In this document: positions 43,958-52,581 of the stretch, piece by piece
Layout: each line of letters starts with the position of its first letter
Numbering within the stretch: position 1 is the stretch's first letter
Notes under the pieces: model-generated
What the model was told of the DNA's origin: nothing
The model's database searches: none
Seen by the model: the letters and a program-made list of their open reading frames with translations, nothing else
NCBI GenBank assembly: GCA_015075425.1
Contig: JABTUL010000001.1
Coordinates: 1,054,001 to 1,118,000 of the forward strand
DNA length: 64,000 nt
Direction of reading: 5' to 3'
Source of the DNA: Spirochaetales bacterium
GTDB lineage: Bacteria; Spirochaetota; Leptospiria; Leptospirales; Leptonemataceae
Program-made: the position numbers and the translations under genes

Positions 43958-46222
43958 ACCCTTCAGGGCAGCAGCAAGAATTTCAGCAACGTCTTTGACC
44001 GCTACCTGCTCCTCTAAATGGGAGGCTTTGACTCCATCCGTGATCATGGTCATGCAGAATGGGCAGGCTGTAGCGATGAGATCAGCTCCCGTATCAATCA
44101 ATTGTTGCGTCCTCTTGAGGTTGACGCGCTCATGCTCTTCTTCCACCCACATCTGACCCCCACCGGCACCGCAACAGAGCGATTTGCTGTGATGATCTAC
44201 AGCTTCCGTGACAGACATCCCGGTGGCCTTTTCTAAAATAGAACGCGGCTGGGCGTAGACGTTGTTGTAGCGACCCAGGTAGCAGGCATCATGATACACC
44301 ACCCGCCGGTGTCCCAGATTTTCCATCCGCTCCGGATCCAGATCCAGCTTTCCCTCTTCCATGAGCATGGCGATGAATTCCGTATGGTGGAAAACTTCAA
44401 AGTCCCCACCCAGCTGCCGGTAATCGTTCTTCAAGCAGTTGTAAGAATGCGGACTGGTGGTCACGATTTTTTTAACATTGTACTTCTTCAGCGTGGCAAT
44501 GTTTTCTGCGGCAATAGTCTGGAAGAGATATTCGTTGCCGGTGCGTCGGGCTGTGTCCCCGGTGGCAAATTCTTCCTCTCCCAGAATGCCAAAGCGAACA
44601 TTTGCGGCTTTCAGTATTTCCACAAAGGCACGGGCTACTTTGCGGTTACGGTCGTCGTAGGAACCGGAAGACCCCACCCAGTAGAGGACATCAACGTTTG
44701 CATCTTCTGCGAGTGTCTTCAGGCCCAGTCCTTCTGCCCACTCTCCTCTTTTATGACGGGCAATGCCCCAGGGGTTGCCATTGTTCTCATAGTTCACAAA
44801 AACGGACTGGATCATCTGCGGCATGCTGGACTGGACCAGCACCAGGTTGCGGCGCATTTCCAGAATCGATTCGAGCTGGTTATTGCCCACGGGACAGGCT
44901 TCAACGCAAGCGTAGCAGGTAGTGCAGGCCCAGAGTTCTTCTTCAGAAATGTATGGTTCGCCAATGACCGGCGCCTCTACTGAATCCTCACCTTTGTGAG
45001 CCAGGATGGCTCCGGCATGGTCGAGCATGGAATGCTTAACTTCTGTCATGATGCGTTTGGGATTGAGCAGTTTGCCGGTTCTGTTGGCGGGGCAGACCAG
45101 AGTGCAGCGTCCGCACTCAATGCAGGAGAGGCCATCTATCAGACTGGTGAAAGGGAGTTCCTGCACGTTTCCCGCACCGTAAACCGTACTGTTCTCCAGG
45201 TCCATGGCATTCATCATGCCCCGGGGCTGGTCTTTGATCAGGAAATAGTTGATCGGTGCAAATATTAAATGCTGGTGTTTGGAGGTCGGCAGGTAGATCA
45301 TAAAGGCATACACAGTGCCGATGTGCATCCACCAGGAAAAATTGCGCACGGCAGTGGCGGTGAGCGCATCGCTCATGCCCAGCCACTGCAGGGCGGCCAG
45401 CATCCACTGGCTTACCAGTGTAGCATACTTGCCACCATCCAGATACAGTTGTGCCCCCGCTCCGACGATGGTTGCCAGCATCAGCGTGCCGATCAAAGAG
45501 AGCACGATTACGGAGGCCGGTGAAGGAACATCGAGTTCCTGTGCCCGACGGATCCAGCGCCTGTAAGCAAAGTAAGCCAGGCCAAGGAGAACAAGGACAG
45601 AGAAGTAGTGCAGGAAGGCTTCATAGAAATGATGGCCGGATAAAGTTACCAGGGCAACAGCCGCTCCAAACAAAGCCAGTAGAGCCAGCGCAAAAACCCA
45701 TTGCATGGCGGCAGGGAGCTTGCTTTCCGCGTTATAAGAGGGATCGATGGCATTCATGATACCCATTGTGGCAATCATGAGCACAATGATCCCGCTAATG
45801 GCCAGGCTGGTCTGGAGGGCAGACAGGCCTGTTTCCAGACCTACGTATTGTGACAGGAAGAAAGTATAAGGGTCAATGCCCTGGGAAGTAAGGACGCTCC
45901 ACAGATTTCCGGCAATCATTTGCGACGGCGTGTGCAGCAGGCTGTAGACAATGAAACCAAAGAAAATGAAGGCATGCATGATGCCGCGAACCGGCTCTTT
46001 GAAGAGCTTTTTCTGGAAGATGACGTTGAAAATGAAGCTGCGCAGCCGGGCTTCCATGCCGGCCAGATTGGGAACTTTCTGACCCTTGAAGATCAGCCGC
46101 AGTCTGTAAACGATTGCTCCAATGAAAATGACATGGGCCAGACCAAAAAAGGCCAGATGAAACAGATTGATTGCGATTTCACTTCCACCAAGCATGTAAA
46201 AGACTCCTGTTTGAAGTGCCAA
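43907..46222 (-). CDS. Membrane Fe-S oxidoreductase, EtfD-like (ETF:quinone oxidoreductase)
   Basis: A 771-residue protein: an N-terminal membrane domain with about six helices (residues 10-330, including nitrate-reductase-gamma-like His residues for heme b), two [4Fe-4S] clusters (CIECGRCTLVCP and CTTCYACVEACP), and two CCG-like modules. The second is intact (HDACYLGRYNN ... SLCCGAGGGQ); the first lacks the Cys pair but has TGDTARRTGNEYLF. This layout matches EtfD-type proteins that pass electrons from acyl-CoA dehydrogenases, via electron-transfer flavoprotein, to menaquinone. That fits the acyl-CoA ligase and futalosine-pathway genes in the window. It is divergent from mqnC, 57 bases apart. 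Confidence 0.87.
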   Translation of the reverse strand: MALQTGVFYMLGGSEIAINLFHLAFFGLAHVIFIGAIVYRLRLIFKGQKVPNLAGMEARLRSFIFNVIFQKKLFKEPVRGIMHAFIFFGFIVYSLLHTPSQMIAGNLWSVLTSQGIDPYTFFLSQYVGLETGLSALQTSLAISGIIVLMIATMGIMNAIDPSYNAESKLPAAMQWVFALALLALFGAAVALVTLSGHHFYEAFLHYFSVLVLLGLAYFAYRRWIRRAQELDVPSPASVIVLSLIGTLMLATIVGAGAQLYLDGGKYATLVSQWMLAALQWLGMSDALTATAVRNFSWWMHIGTVYAFMIYLPTSKHQHLIFAPINYFLIKDQPRGMMNAMDLENSTVYGAGNVQELPFTSLIDGLSCIECGRCTLVCPANRTGKLLNPKRIMTEVKHSMLDHAGAILAHKGEDSVEAPVIGEPYISEEELWACTTCYACVEACPVGNNQLESILEMRRNLVLVQSSMPQMIQSVFVNYENNGNPWGIARHKRGEWAEGLGLKTLAEDANVDVLYWVGSSGSYDDRNRKVARAFVEILKAANVRFGILGEEEFATGDTARRTGNEYLFQTIAAENIATLKKYNVKKIVTTSPHSYNCLKNDYRQLGGDFEVFHHTEFIAMLMEEGKLDLDPERMENLGHRRVVYHDACYLGRYNNVYAQPRSILEKATGMSVTEAVDHHSKSLCCGAGGGQMWVEEEHERVNLKRTQQLIDTGADLIATACPFCMTMITDGVKASHLEEQVAVKDVAEILAAALKGSQSKVEGGFELVGSAH

Positions 46223-46279
46223 TTTTTGCTGAATTAAAGGCTTGTCCAGAAAAAAGCGATGTAGCTTGAGGAGAATGGT

Positions 46280-47365
46280 ATGGTATTGTGGAAAAGCGGG
46301 CCGGAAGATCGGATTTTAGAGAATGTTCTCTCCGGCGGCCGATTGACTCCAGCCGAAGCTCTCTTTTTATATGATGAGGGGGACTTTCTAAAAATCCAGT
46401 ATGCGGCCCGTGAGATGCGAATGCGTCTCAATCCACCGGCTGACGTGACCTACACGATGTTTCGTGTGGTGAACTATACCAACTATTGCAATGTCCATTG
46501 CACTTTTTGTAGCTTTATGGATGAAATCGGCAAAGGGCAGGGCTACGTTCTGAGTCGCGATGAGGTTCTTACCAAAATGGAGGAAGCTGTTTCCCTGGGA
46601 GCCAGGCAGATGTTTTTACAGGGGGGTGTAAACCCCGAGTTACCTTTTGATTACTACCTGGATATCCTCCGCGCTGTGAAGGAAAGATTTGGCCCGGATT
46701 TGCACATCCGTGCTTTTTCTCCGGTGGAGCTCATGAACATGGAAACGATTACCGGGTTGTCTCTGGGGCAGGTGCTGGAAACATTGAAGTCAGCCGGCCT
46801 TGATTCTGTTCCCGGTGCCGGAGCCGAGATTTTGACCGAGCGCATGCGCGCCATTCTCGCTCCGCAAAAAGCATCCGTTGCCGATTGGGTGCGGGTCATG
46901 GAGACCTGCCATGAGCATGGGCTGCCCGGCAGCGCCAATATTGTTTTTGGTAGCGAGGAAACCCGTGCGGAAGTCATCGAACATTTAAACGTTATCCGTT
47001 CCCTTCAAGACCGCACGGGAGGCTTTTTCTCTTTTATCCCCTGGACCTTCCAGAAGCAGACGAAGAAGTTTTTCGTGCGCAATGTAACCACGCCTGAGTA
47101 TCTCAAGGTGCTGGGCATCACCAGGCTTTTTCTCGATAACATTCGTCATATAGAAACATCGATCATGGTCCTGGGACCGGCTGTGGGTGGGTTGGCCCTC
47201 CATTCCGGAGCCGATGATATTTCTTCGATTGTTCTGGAAGAGAATGTGCTGCGCAGCTACGGGCTGAAATCTGAAGAGAAGGCGCGCGAATTGATTTCAG
47301 AAAACGGATTCAATCCTCTGCGGCGGACGCTGAACTATCAGGTGGATGCCCCCGTGCGCGCCTGA
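46280..47365 (+). CDS. mqnC: Dehypoxanthine futalosine cyclase (MqnC), radical SAM
   Basis: A 361-residue radical SAM protein of the MqnC/MqnE/CofH group. The cluster motif is [11 protein letters not shown], followed by [25 protein letters not shown], the [10 protein letters not shown] block and [19 protein letters not shown] near the end. The order and the late EENV segment fit MqnC, which cyclises dehypoxanthine futalosine in the alternative menaquinone pathway; CofH or MqnE are less likely. It lies opposite the EtfD-like gene, so the quinone-reducing complex and quinone synthesis may share a divergent promoter region at 46223-46279. Confidence 0.85.
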   Translation: MVLWKSGPEDRILENVLSGGRLTPAEALFLYDEGDFLKIQYAAREMRMRLNPPADVTYTMFRVVNYTNYCNVHCTFCSFMDEIGKGQGYVLSRDEVLTKMEEAVSLGARQMFLQGGVNPELPFDYYLDILRAVKERFGPDLHIRAFSPVELMNMETITGLSLGQVLETLKSAGLDSVPGAGAEILTERMRAILAPQKASVADWVRVMETCHEHGLPGSANIVFGSEETRAEVIEHLNVIRSLQDRTGGFFSFIPWTFQKQTKKFFVRNVTTPEYLKVLGITRLFLDNIRHIETSIMVLGPAVGGLALHSGADDISSIVLEENVLRSYGLKSEEKARELISENGFNPLRRTLNYQVDAPVRA

Positions 47366-47375
47366 CTAAAAAGAA

Positions 47376-47894
47376 TCAGCGGGATAGTGCGCGCTGAACT
47401 TCGCAACCCAGAGCATGTCCCCGACGTGCGGGGCGCACGCCGCCGCCTTCCAGGTAGCCAGAGAGGACAACCTGTCCGTTGTTTACATCGATCATGCGTA
47501 CAGAAGCTACGCGCAGGAATAAATCGGCACCGGTTTGTGCTACTTTTCCATTCCCCAGAATCAGGTACTCGGCCTGCAAAAGTTGACCCATGCGTACGAT
47601 TTCTGACGGGGAAAAGAGTCCGCTTTCTGAGCGCAACTGCTCTTTTAATATCCTTTTGATATGCTGTCGATCCAGCACGACAAGCGGACCGGTTACAAGG
47701 CAGGAATTAAAGGCATCCATGAATTCATTTGAGACATTGACATAGCGTTTATCCGGGTCCGTCAGGTCATAGACCTGAAAATCAAGGAAAGCCACTCGAG
47801 CCCCGATGCGTACGTCCAGACTATCGGCTTTACGGACATTGCCGCCGCAGGCAAGCAGGCAGATCAGGTAAAGACCGGTGACAGAGTATTTCAT
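47376..47894 (-). CDS. Small CsgG-like lipoprotein
   Basis: A 172-residue protein: lipoprotein signal MKYSVTGLYLICLLACGG (lipobox LLAC) and a compact domain beginning VAFLDFQVYDLTD, followed by VVLDRQHIKRILKEQ and EIVRMGQLLQAEYLILGNG. This resembles the core of CsgG/TolB-N-like proteins (binding the outer-membrane channel fold or a protein partner), but is shorter than CsgG itself. GGAGGGAAAG lies directly before the ATG at 47894. It follows the secreted protein gene at 47915 by 20 bases, probably in one transcript. Confidence 0.7.
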   Translation of the reverse strand: MKYSVTGLYLICLLACGGNVRKADSLDVRIGARVAFLDFQVYDLTDPDKRYVNVSNEFMDAFNSCLVTGPLVVLDRQHIKRILKEQLRSESGLFSPSEIVRMGQLLQAEYLILGNGKVAQTGADLFLRVASVRMIDVNNGQVVLSGYLEGGGVRPARRGHALGCEVQRALSR

Positions 47895-47914
47895 CTTTCC
47901 CTCCATAAGACAGG

Positions 47915-48697
47915 TCAGTCAGGATTCCTGTAGCTGCATTGCAGTCGGTCCGGAATTGTTGAAAGCTTTGCTTCAAATTTGCTGTACCCGGAGTTTGTTT
48001 GCAGATCAATGGGCTCGCTCTGGCCTGCGGTTTCACCGGTGCATTTGAGGTTTACGGGTCGCCTGCCCAGTCCGAGCCAGCGTTTCCCGGGAGGTACGTT
48101 GATGGAAAGTTTAATCGCGAAATCGGGACTGCGTTTCCAGCCTTTGATGGGCCAGATTTCATATGCGAAGGATTGCTCAAAGCGTCCTGAGGATCCGTAG
48201 CCATGCCCCACTTCTTTCAGCGAGAGCAACTGATCATAAGTAACACCTATTGACAGGAGGCCCGGTGGCAGCGGGGTTTCGATCGTAGCCTCTTTTAAGA
48301 CAATGGACTCATCGCAGAAATTGCAATTGCCGGCATTCTCTCCCTCTGGATTTTTCACTGGCAGGTTCCTGCCAGCACTGCTCTCCTGGCGTGAGCCGAT
48401 AGACCAGTGAACTTTTTCTCCTCCGCTGTAAAGAAAACGCAAGCGCACATCTTCCGCAGCTTTGCTGTCAATACTGTAGATGGCCCGGGCCTGACAATGC
48501 AAGCGCAGATCCGGCCTGGCCCTTCCGTTATGAACGGCCGGGCAATCGAAGGACAATTCCTCTGACAGAACCGTTCCGGACCAGCTGGCCTCAAGCCGAC
48601 TCGCGTGGCTGTTCAGGATTTGTGGTGGCCGCAAGTTGGCCCACGCAGAAGCGGCGATTAAAGTAGAGGTAATAAGAATAGGTCCGGCCAGGCGCAT
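47915..48697 (-). CDS. Secreted protein of unknown function
   Basis: A 260-residue protein with a signal peptide (MRLAGPILITSTLIAASAWA). The mature part looks all-beta with several Cys (SFDCPAV, RLHCQAR, GNCNFCDES, LKCTGE, LQCSYRN); the CNFC pair is a possible metal or disulfide site. I recognise no domain. It lies between the alcohol dehydrogenase gene (35 bases upstream) and the CsgG-like lipoprotein gene (20 bases downstream), all on the minus strand. Confidence 0.65.
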   Translation of the reverse strand: MRLAGPILITSTLIAASAWANLRPPQILNSHASRLEASWSGTVLSEELSFDCPAVHNGRARPDLRLHCQARAIYSIDSKAAEDVRLRFLYSGGEKVHWSIGSRQESSAGRNLPVKNPEGENAGNCNFCDESIVLKEATIETPLPPGLLSIGVTYDQLLSLKEVGHGYGSSGRFEQSFAYEIWPIKGWKRSPDFAIKLSINVPPGKRWLGLGRRPVNLKCTGETAGQSEPIDLQTNSGYSKFEAKLSTIPDRLQCSYRNPD

Positions 48698-48732
48698 GCG
48701 GCCAGATCTGGAAGCTCGCTTTTGCGGTCAAG

Positions 48733-49755
48733 CTACCGGGTCACGACCAGCTTGGTGGTAGGTTCGAGCCAGGCTTCCTTCGCGTCCTTCCAGTTTACGA
48801 CTTTCGTTACCACGTTTCCCGCCTTAAACTTTCCGCTTTGAATCCACTTCAGTGCCTCCGGCATCGTTTCCCGGGAATCGACTCGACCGATTTTCACTGT
48901 CGCACCAGTCACATACAGATCCATGTAGGGCAGGGGAAAGTCATTGCTAAAGAAAATAGAAGCTGAAGTTACCAGTCCTTCGACCGCCGCGGAACGCAGA
49001 CAGAAGCGATAGCCATCGGGTTGGCCGGTGGCATCGACGACCAGGGGAAATTTCTTTGTCCAGGCTCCGGGATACTCCCTTATCTGTTCCACCTCCGCCC
49101 CCAGAGCCACGGCAATTTCCAGGCGATCAGAGTCTGAGTCCAGATAGAGCACAGGCGAGCCCATCGCGATGGCAAGACCTGCTGTATAGAGTCCAATGCT
49201 TCCCGCGTGTCCACCAGCGATGAGCAGAGGAATTCCAGGATGGCTCTTTAGATGAAAGCCGGCCAGTTTGAATGCCTCGCTGATGTTATCGCTCAGGCTG
49301 GCCACGGCAATGAGATCCGTTTCATCGGGCAGGGGCAGCAGCATATGGCTCGCATGGGGTACGTGCACCAGATCTGAGAGGGCACCGCCGAAGGATCGGC
49401 CGCCGGCTCCCATTCCAAAATCGTGCGCACCTGGTATGCTTTCGCAGGCCCGGGAAAGGCCCGCGCTACAGGATGGACAACTGCCGCAGGCCACCTGAAA
49501 GCTCACGGCCACGCGCTGGCCGGGATGAAAAGAAGAGCTGAGATCCGGGGTGAGTTCTACAATTTCTGCTGCGAATTCATGCCCTATGGGAAAAGGCGGG
49601 CGAAACAGAGTCTGCGCCCGCAGCATGGGTATATCCAGGTCGCAGCGAGCCACGGCGAGTGGCCTCACAATCGCCGCGTTCTGTTCACTCAGCACGGGCG
49701 GATGGACTTCCCGCCACTCCAGGATTCCGCGCTTTACAAGTGTTAATTGTTGCAT
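48733..49755 (-). CDS. Zinc-dependent medium-chain alcohol dehydrogenase
   Basis: A 340-residue MDR-family dehydrogenase. The catalytic zinc region has VARCDLD (Cys) and FPIGHEFAAEIVE (GHE); the structural zinc lobe is CGSCPSCSAGLSRAC with four Cys. The nucleotide fold carries LLIAGGHAGSIGLYTAGLA, where the usual GxGxxG is GGHAGS, and YLDSDSDRLEIA with an acidic strand end that favours NAD(H). I start it at ATG 49755 (MQQLTLVKRG); the longer reading to 49794 adds 13 unrelated residues. Substrate unknown. Confidence 0.87.
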   Translation of the reverse strand: MQQLTLVKRGILEWREVHPPVLSEQNAAIVRPLAVARCDLDIPMLRAQTLFRPPFPIGHEFAAEIVELTPDLSSSFHPGQRVAVSFQVACGSCPSCSAGLSRACESIPGAHDFGMGAGGRSFGGALSDLVHVPHASHMLLPLPDETDLIAVASLSDNISEAFKLAGFHLKSHPGIPLLIAGGHAGSIGLYTAGLAIAMGSPVLYLDSDSDRLEIAVALGAEVEQIREYPGAWTKKFPLVVDATGQPDGYRFCLRSAAVEGLVTSASIFFSNDFPLPYMDLYVTGATVKIGRVDSRETMPEALKWIQSGKFKAGNVVTKVVNWKDAKEAWLEPTTKLVVTR

Positions 49756-49895
49756 GGATTTGTGGATAGGCGCAAGCCGGGTATGGTCGAGCAAAATCTG
49801 CAGGGGCTAATCGATCACTTCCTGTTTATACATACCTCCAGCAAATCAGGCAGAAACCGACTTGACCCGCCTTCCGGGTCGCGCACTCTGCTACT

Positions 49896-50276
49896 ATGGG
49901 GCTCGCGTTAGCGACGATTGAGCTGTTCAATCCCCGGGAGCCTGGCCTTGCTCCTTACGTGGGCGAATCCCTCGTGGATACCGGGGCATTTCTGCTGTGC
50001 ATTCCCGAACATGTGCAGATTCAACTCCGCCTTGAGGAGCTCGAGAAGCGCGAAGTGACTCTCGCGGACAACCGCAAACAACTCTGCCCCTATGTTGGAC
50101 CGATTATGGTGCGCTTCGCCAACCGCAGCTGCTATACGGGGGCTCTTGTGCTCGGGGAAAAAATCCTGTTGGGGGCAATTCCGCTGGAAGACATGGATCT
50201 TCTGGTCCACCCGCTCAAAAGGGAACTGGTTGTGAATCCCGCCAGCCCGAATATCGCTTCCGGGCTGGTGATGTAA
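49896..50276 (+). CDS. Clan AA retropepsin-like aspartic protease
   Basis: A 126-residue single-lobe aspartic protease. The catalytic motif is ESLVDTGAFLLCIPE (DTGA), followed by the flap-like strand and the second hydrophobic-hydrophobic-Gly segment GALVLGEKILLGAIPLEDMDLLVH. It would act as a homodimer. No signal peptide. Such small proteases are scattered in bacteria with unknown targets. It is divergent from the alcohol dehydrogenase (140 bases between starts) and convergent with the DUF5989 gene 10 bases on. Confidence 0.8.
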   Translation: MGLALATIELFNPREPGLAPYVGESLVDTGAFLLCIPEHVQIQLRLEELEKREVTLADNRKQLCPYVGPIMVRFANRSCYTGALVLGEKILLGAIPLEDMDLLVHPLKRELVVNPASPNIASGLVM

Positions 50277-50286
50277 GGCCCGCCGC

Positions 50287-50439
50287 TTAAAACAGGGCGT
50301 AGATAAAAGGCGACAGGCTTCCAGCACTCGATCCGACGATTACCAGACCAATCACAAGCCCGAGCATCAGGATAATCGGCAGGAGCCAGAACTTTTTGCG
50401 TACCTTTAAGAAGTCCCAGAACTCACGAATGATATCCAT
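50287..50439 (-). CDS. DUF5989 small membrane protein
   Basis: A 50-residue ORF not longer than a typical cutoff: MDIIREFWDFLKVRKKFW, one membrane helix (LLPIILMLGLVIGLVIV), then GSSAGSLSPFIYALF at the end. The KVRKKFWLLPII and SPFIYxLF elements are the hallmarks of DUF5989 proteins, which in other genomes lie beside SGNH hydrolases, carbamoyltransferases and membrane acyltransferases of polysaccharide loci. Here it is divergent from an SGNH-type gene 67 bases away, matching that association. No Shine-Dalgarno sequence is obvious. Confidence 0.8.
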   Translation of the reverse strand: MDIIREFWDFLKVRKKFWLLPIILMLGLVIGLVIVGSSAGSLSPFIYALF

Positions 50440-50506
50440 GGTGGCAGGAAAGCTGGATACCGGCTTTCAGTCAACATTTTCCCCTAAGGCTTGACAGGAG
50501 GCTTGT

Positions 50507-51694
50507 ATGATCCGTGTTCGGGTGATGAGAGAGTCTTCCCGGAGCGGTCGATGGTTTATACTTTTTTATTTTGTTTTCCTGGCAGTGCTGCTCGCGGTCG
50601 CTGAAGGGATCCTTTCTTTGTTTGATCCAGAAGCTGTTCTTGTACGCGCTGATGACCAGGAAGAAGTTTACAGTTTCTATCCCAACCGGGAAGGGCGCGC
50701 TGTCTCCCGGGAGTATTCAGCTCTGGTAAAGACAGATCATCGTGGTTTGCGTCTCTGCCCTGTTGCCCGTGGGGGACCGCGAGTCCTTGTTCTGGGTGAC
50801 TCTTTTGCGGAAGGCTGGGGAGTCGAATGCCCGGCCAGCTTTGCCGGGATTCTGGGGCAGAGCATGCAAATCTGGAACGCAGGGATCCACGGTGGCACTG
50901 CGCCTTACTATGTGTTACGCCACCGCGTTTTTCAGAAGCAGTGGAACTATGAAATATTGATCATACAGATTTTTGACAATGATCTGGATGATGTTGATAA
51001 GATTTACCCCTATATCCACTGGCAGAACGACGCAGTAGAAAAGGCAAAGCCGGCCCCTTTGCTTGGCTTTCCTGTGCTGAGCCGTTTCCTTAAAGAGCTT
51101 TCCTTGTATCGTATGCTTCGTCGTGCCTACTACAAAGGCCGGGGCGAGCCACAACCCATTAAGTACTACAAACCCGATCGGTTGCCACCCATAGAGGTCC
51201 TCGATCAGGAAGGGGCCCTGAAAGAATTCGGCCCGCTGCGCCCCATTGAAGATTTACAGAAAGCTTATAATGGCCAGTTTCTGTTCTATGACCCGGCTGC
51301 ACTTGCTTCAGGCGTCTGGCAGCGGCGTCTCCATTTCATGGAGTCATCACTCAAGCAGCTGATGCAGGAGAGCCATAGCGATAGTCGTGTCCTTCTCGTG
51401 TACATTCCGGCCAAGGAGGTGCTCGCCCCCGGCGGCATTCGCGGCCTGTTCCCCGGGCGGTCATCCCTGAAAGAATTACGGGCCAGCAACCCGCTCTATC
51501 AGATGTTAAAAAATCTTGAAAATCAAAGAGTGCAGCTGCTTGATGGGCAAGAAGTTTTTCTTAATAATGCAGAAGAGAGCTACTTTCCCTTCGATGCCCA
51601 TTTGAACAGGGAGGGACATGCGCGCCTGGCCCGGGCCATTGCTGCCCGCCTGGCGGAGCCGGCCGGCGCATCACATCGCGGCCCTGAAATATGA
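50507..51694 (+). CDS. Membrane-anchored SGNH/GDSL-type hydrolase or acyltransferase partner
   Basis: A 395-residue protein with one N-terminal membrane helix (WFILFYFVFLAVLLAVAEGIL) and an outer SGNH fold: block I VLVLGDSFAEGWG (Ser), block II-like IWNAGIHGGTAPYY (Gly), block III IIQIFDNDLDD (Asn), and block V FDAHLNREGH (Asp and His). AGGAGG stands 7 bases before ATG. This AlgX/DltD-like topology is used to move or remove acetyl groups on envelope polysaccharides. The adjacent DUF5989 gene supports a polysaccharide-modification role, but no acyltransferase is beside them. Confidence 0.8.
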   Translation: MIRVRVMRESSRSGRWFILFYFVFLAVLLAVAEGILSLFDPEAVLVRADDQEEVYSFYPNREGRAVSREYSALVKTDHRGLRLCPVARGGPRVLVLGDSFAEGWGVECPASFAGILGQSMQIWNAGIHGGTAPYYVLRHRVFQKQWNYEILIIQIFDNDLDDVDKIYPYIHWQNDAVEKAKPAPLLGFPVLSRFLKELSLYRMLRRAYYKGRGEPQPIKYYKPDRLPPIEVLDQEGALKEFGPLRPIEDLQKAYNGQFLFYDPAALASGVWQRRLHFMESSLKQLMQESHSDSRVLLVYIPAKEVLAPGGIRGLFPGRSSLKELRASNPLYQMLKNLENQRVQLLDGQEVFLNNAEESYFPFDAHLNREGHARLARAIAARLAEPAGASHRGPEI

Positions 51695-51799
51695 TATGCA
51701 GGGTGCAGGGTTTGGCTCGCTGATTACTGGAGACGGGATTAACTCGCCCGGATTCCCGGTGTGCGCTTTATACCTGGGTCAGCAATGCTTTTTGACACG

Positions 51800-51818
51800 A
51801 CCCCCCAGTTCTGGGGGT
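51800..51818. promoter_or_regulatory. Inverted repeat before the response-regulator gene, putative operator
   Basis: ACCCCCCAGTTCTGGGGGT contains the perfect arms CCCCCAG-TT-CTGGGGG. It lies 66 bases before the regulator start and directly after a TTGACA hexamer at 51792-51797, though no clear -10 follows at normal spacing. Almost the same sequence stands before the gene at 54614. Binding by the neighbouring LuxR-type regulator is inferred from the shared position. Confidence 0.55.
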
Positions 51819-51883
51819 GCGCTGGACCGAACAACGCTTGTTTCTTACAGGGGGGCAGTACTTTTTGGCCGGGGAAAAAATGG

Positions 51884-52501
51884 ATGTTCATCGGACTTGT
51901 TGAAAACGATCAGGAATACCGGCAGACGGTCAAGCAGCAATTGGAGCAAATCTCAATGGTCAGCCGGGTCCAGGAATGGCATTCTGCGGAAGAATTTCTG
52001 CGTGATTCGGAACGCAGCAAGCTGGACCTTGTTTTCCTGGATATCATGCTCCCGTTAATGAGCGGCGTGGATCTGGCGCGGGAAATTGCCAACAAGCAAC
52101 CGGATTTAAAAATCATCATGCTTTCCAGCATGAATTCAGATGGTCTTATTTTTGAATCCATTAAGAATGGCGCGCTGGGCTATGTGCTCAAGTCGGAACT
52201 GGAGGATTTGCAGTCTATCATTGAAACCGTGCAGAGGGGTGGGGCCATAATCACGCCCACCATCGCTCTGCGCGTATTTTCCAGTTTCAGAAGATTGCCG
52301 CAGAACGCTCCCGATCTAACTGAAAGAGAACGTCAGGTGCTGGAGCTCATGGTCCGCGGCAAAACGGTGGTCGCTGTAGCTGAATTTCTGGATCTATCGG
52401 CTCATACGGTGCAGGGCTATGTAAAGGCGATGTATAAAAAGCTCAATGTTCACAATCGCGCAGGTCTGGCGCTCAAAGCCAGGGAACTCAGGCTCATGTG
52501 A
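51884..52501 (+). CDS. LuxR/NarL-type response regulator
   Basis: A 205-residue two-component regulator: receiver domain (acidic pair in IGLVENDQ, phospho-acceptor Asp53 in VFLDIMLP, switch Ser in MLSSMNS, Lys in YVLKSE) and a C-terminal GerE helix-turn-helix (LTERERQVLELMVRGKT ... LDLSAHTVQGYVKAMYKKLNV). GGGGA precedes the ATG at 51884; the longer reading from 51761 runs through the palindrome-containing leader and is unlikely. The membrane kinase gene follows almost directly. A matching inverted repeat lies before this gene and before the envelope gene at 54614, suggesting autoregulation plus control of that gene. Confidence 0.9.
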   Translation: MFIGLVENDQEYRQTVKQQLEQISMVSRVQEWHSAEEFLRDSERSKLDLVFLDIMLPLMSGVDLAREIANKQPDLKIIMLSSMNSDGLIFESIKNGALGYVLKSELEDLQSIIETVQRGGAIITPTIALRVFSSFRRLPQNAPDLTERERQVLELMVRGKTVVAVAEFLDLSAHTVQGYVKAMYKKLNVHNRAGLALKARELRLM

Positions 52502-52581
52502 TTGCCCGGAAGACGGGGGAGGCGCAGGGCCCCAGGCCAGTGGGTAATTCCATCTTGAAATGCTGTGATTCTACATTATCC

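Noticed and set aside
51792-51830. TTGACA before the regulator as a complete sigma-70 promoter
   Set aside because: The expected -10 position is GC-rich (GGGTGC); only the palindrome is reported.
51761-51883. Longer N-terminus for the response regulator
   Set aside because: The extra 41 residues are not like any receiver domain and would be encoded by the palindrome region; GGGGA stands before the ATG at 51884.
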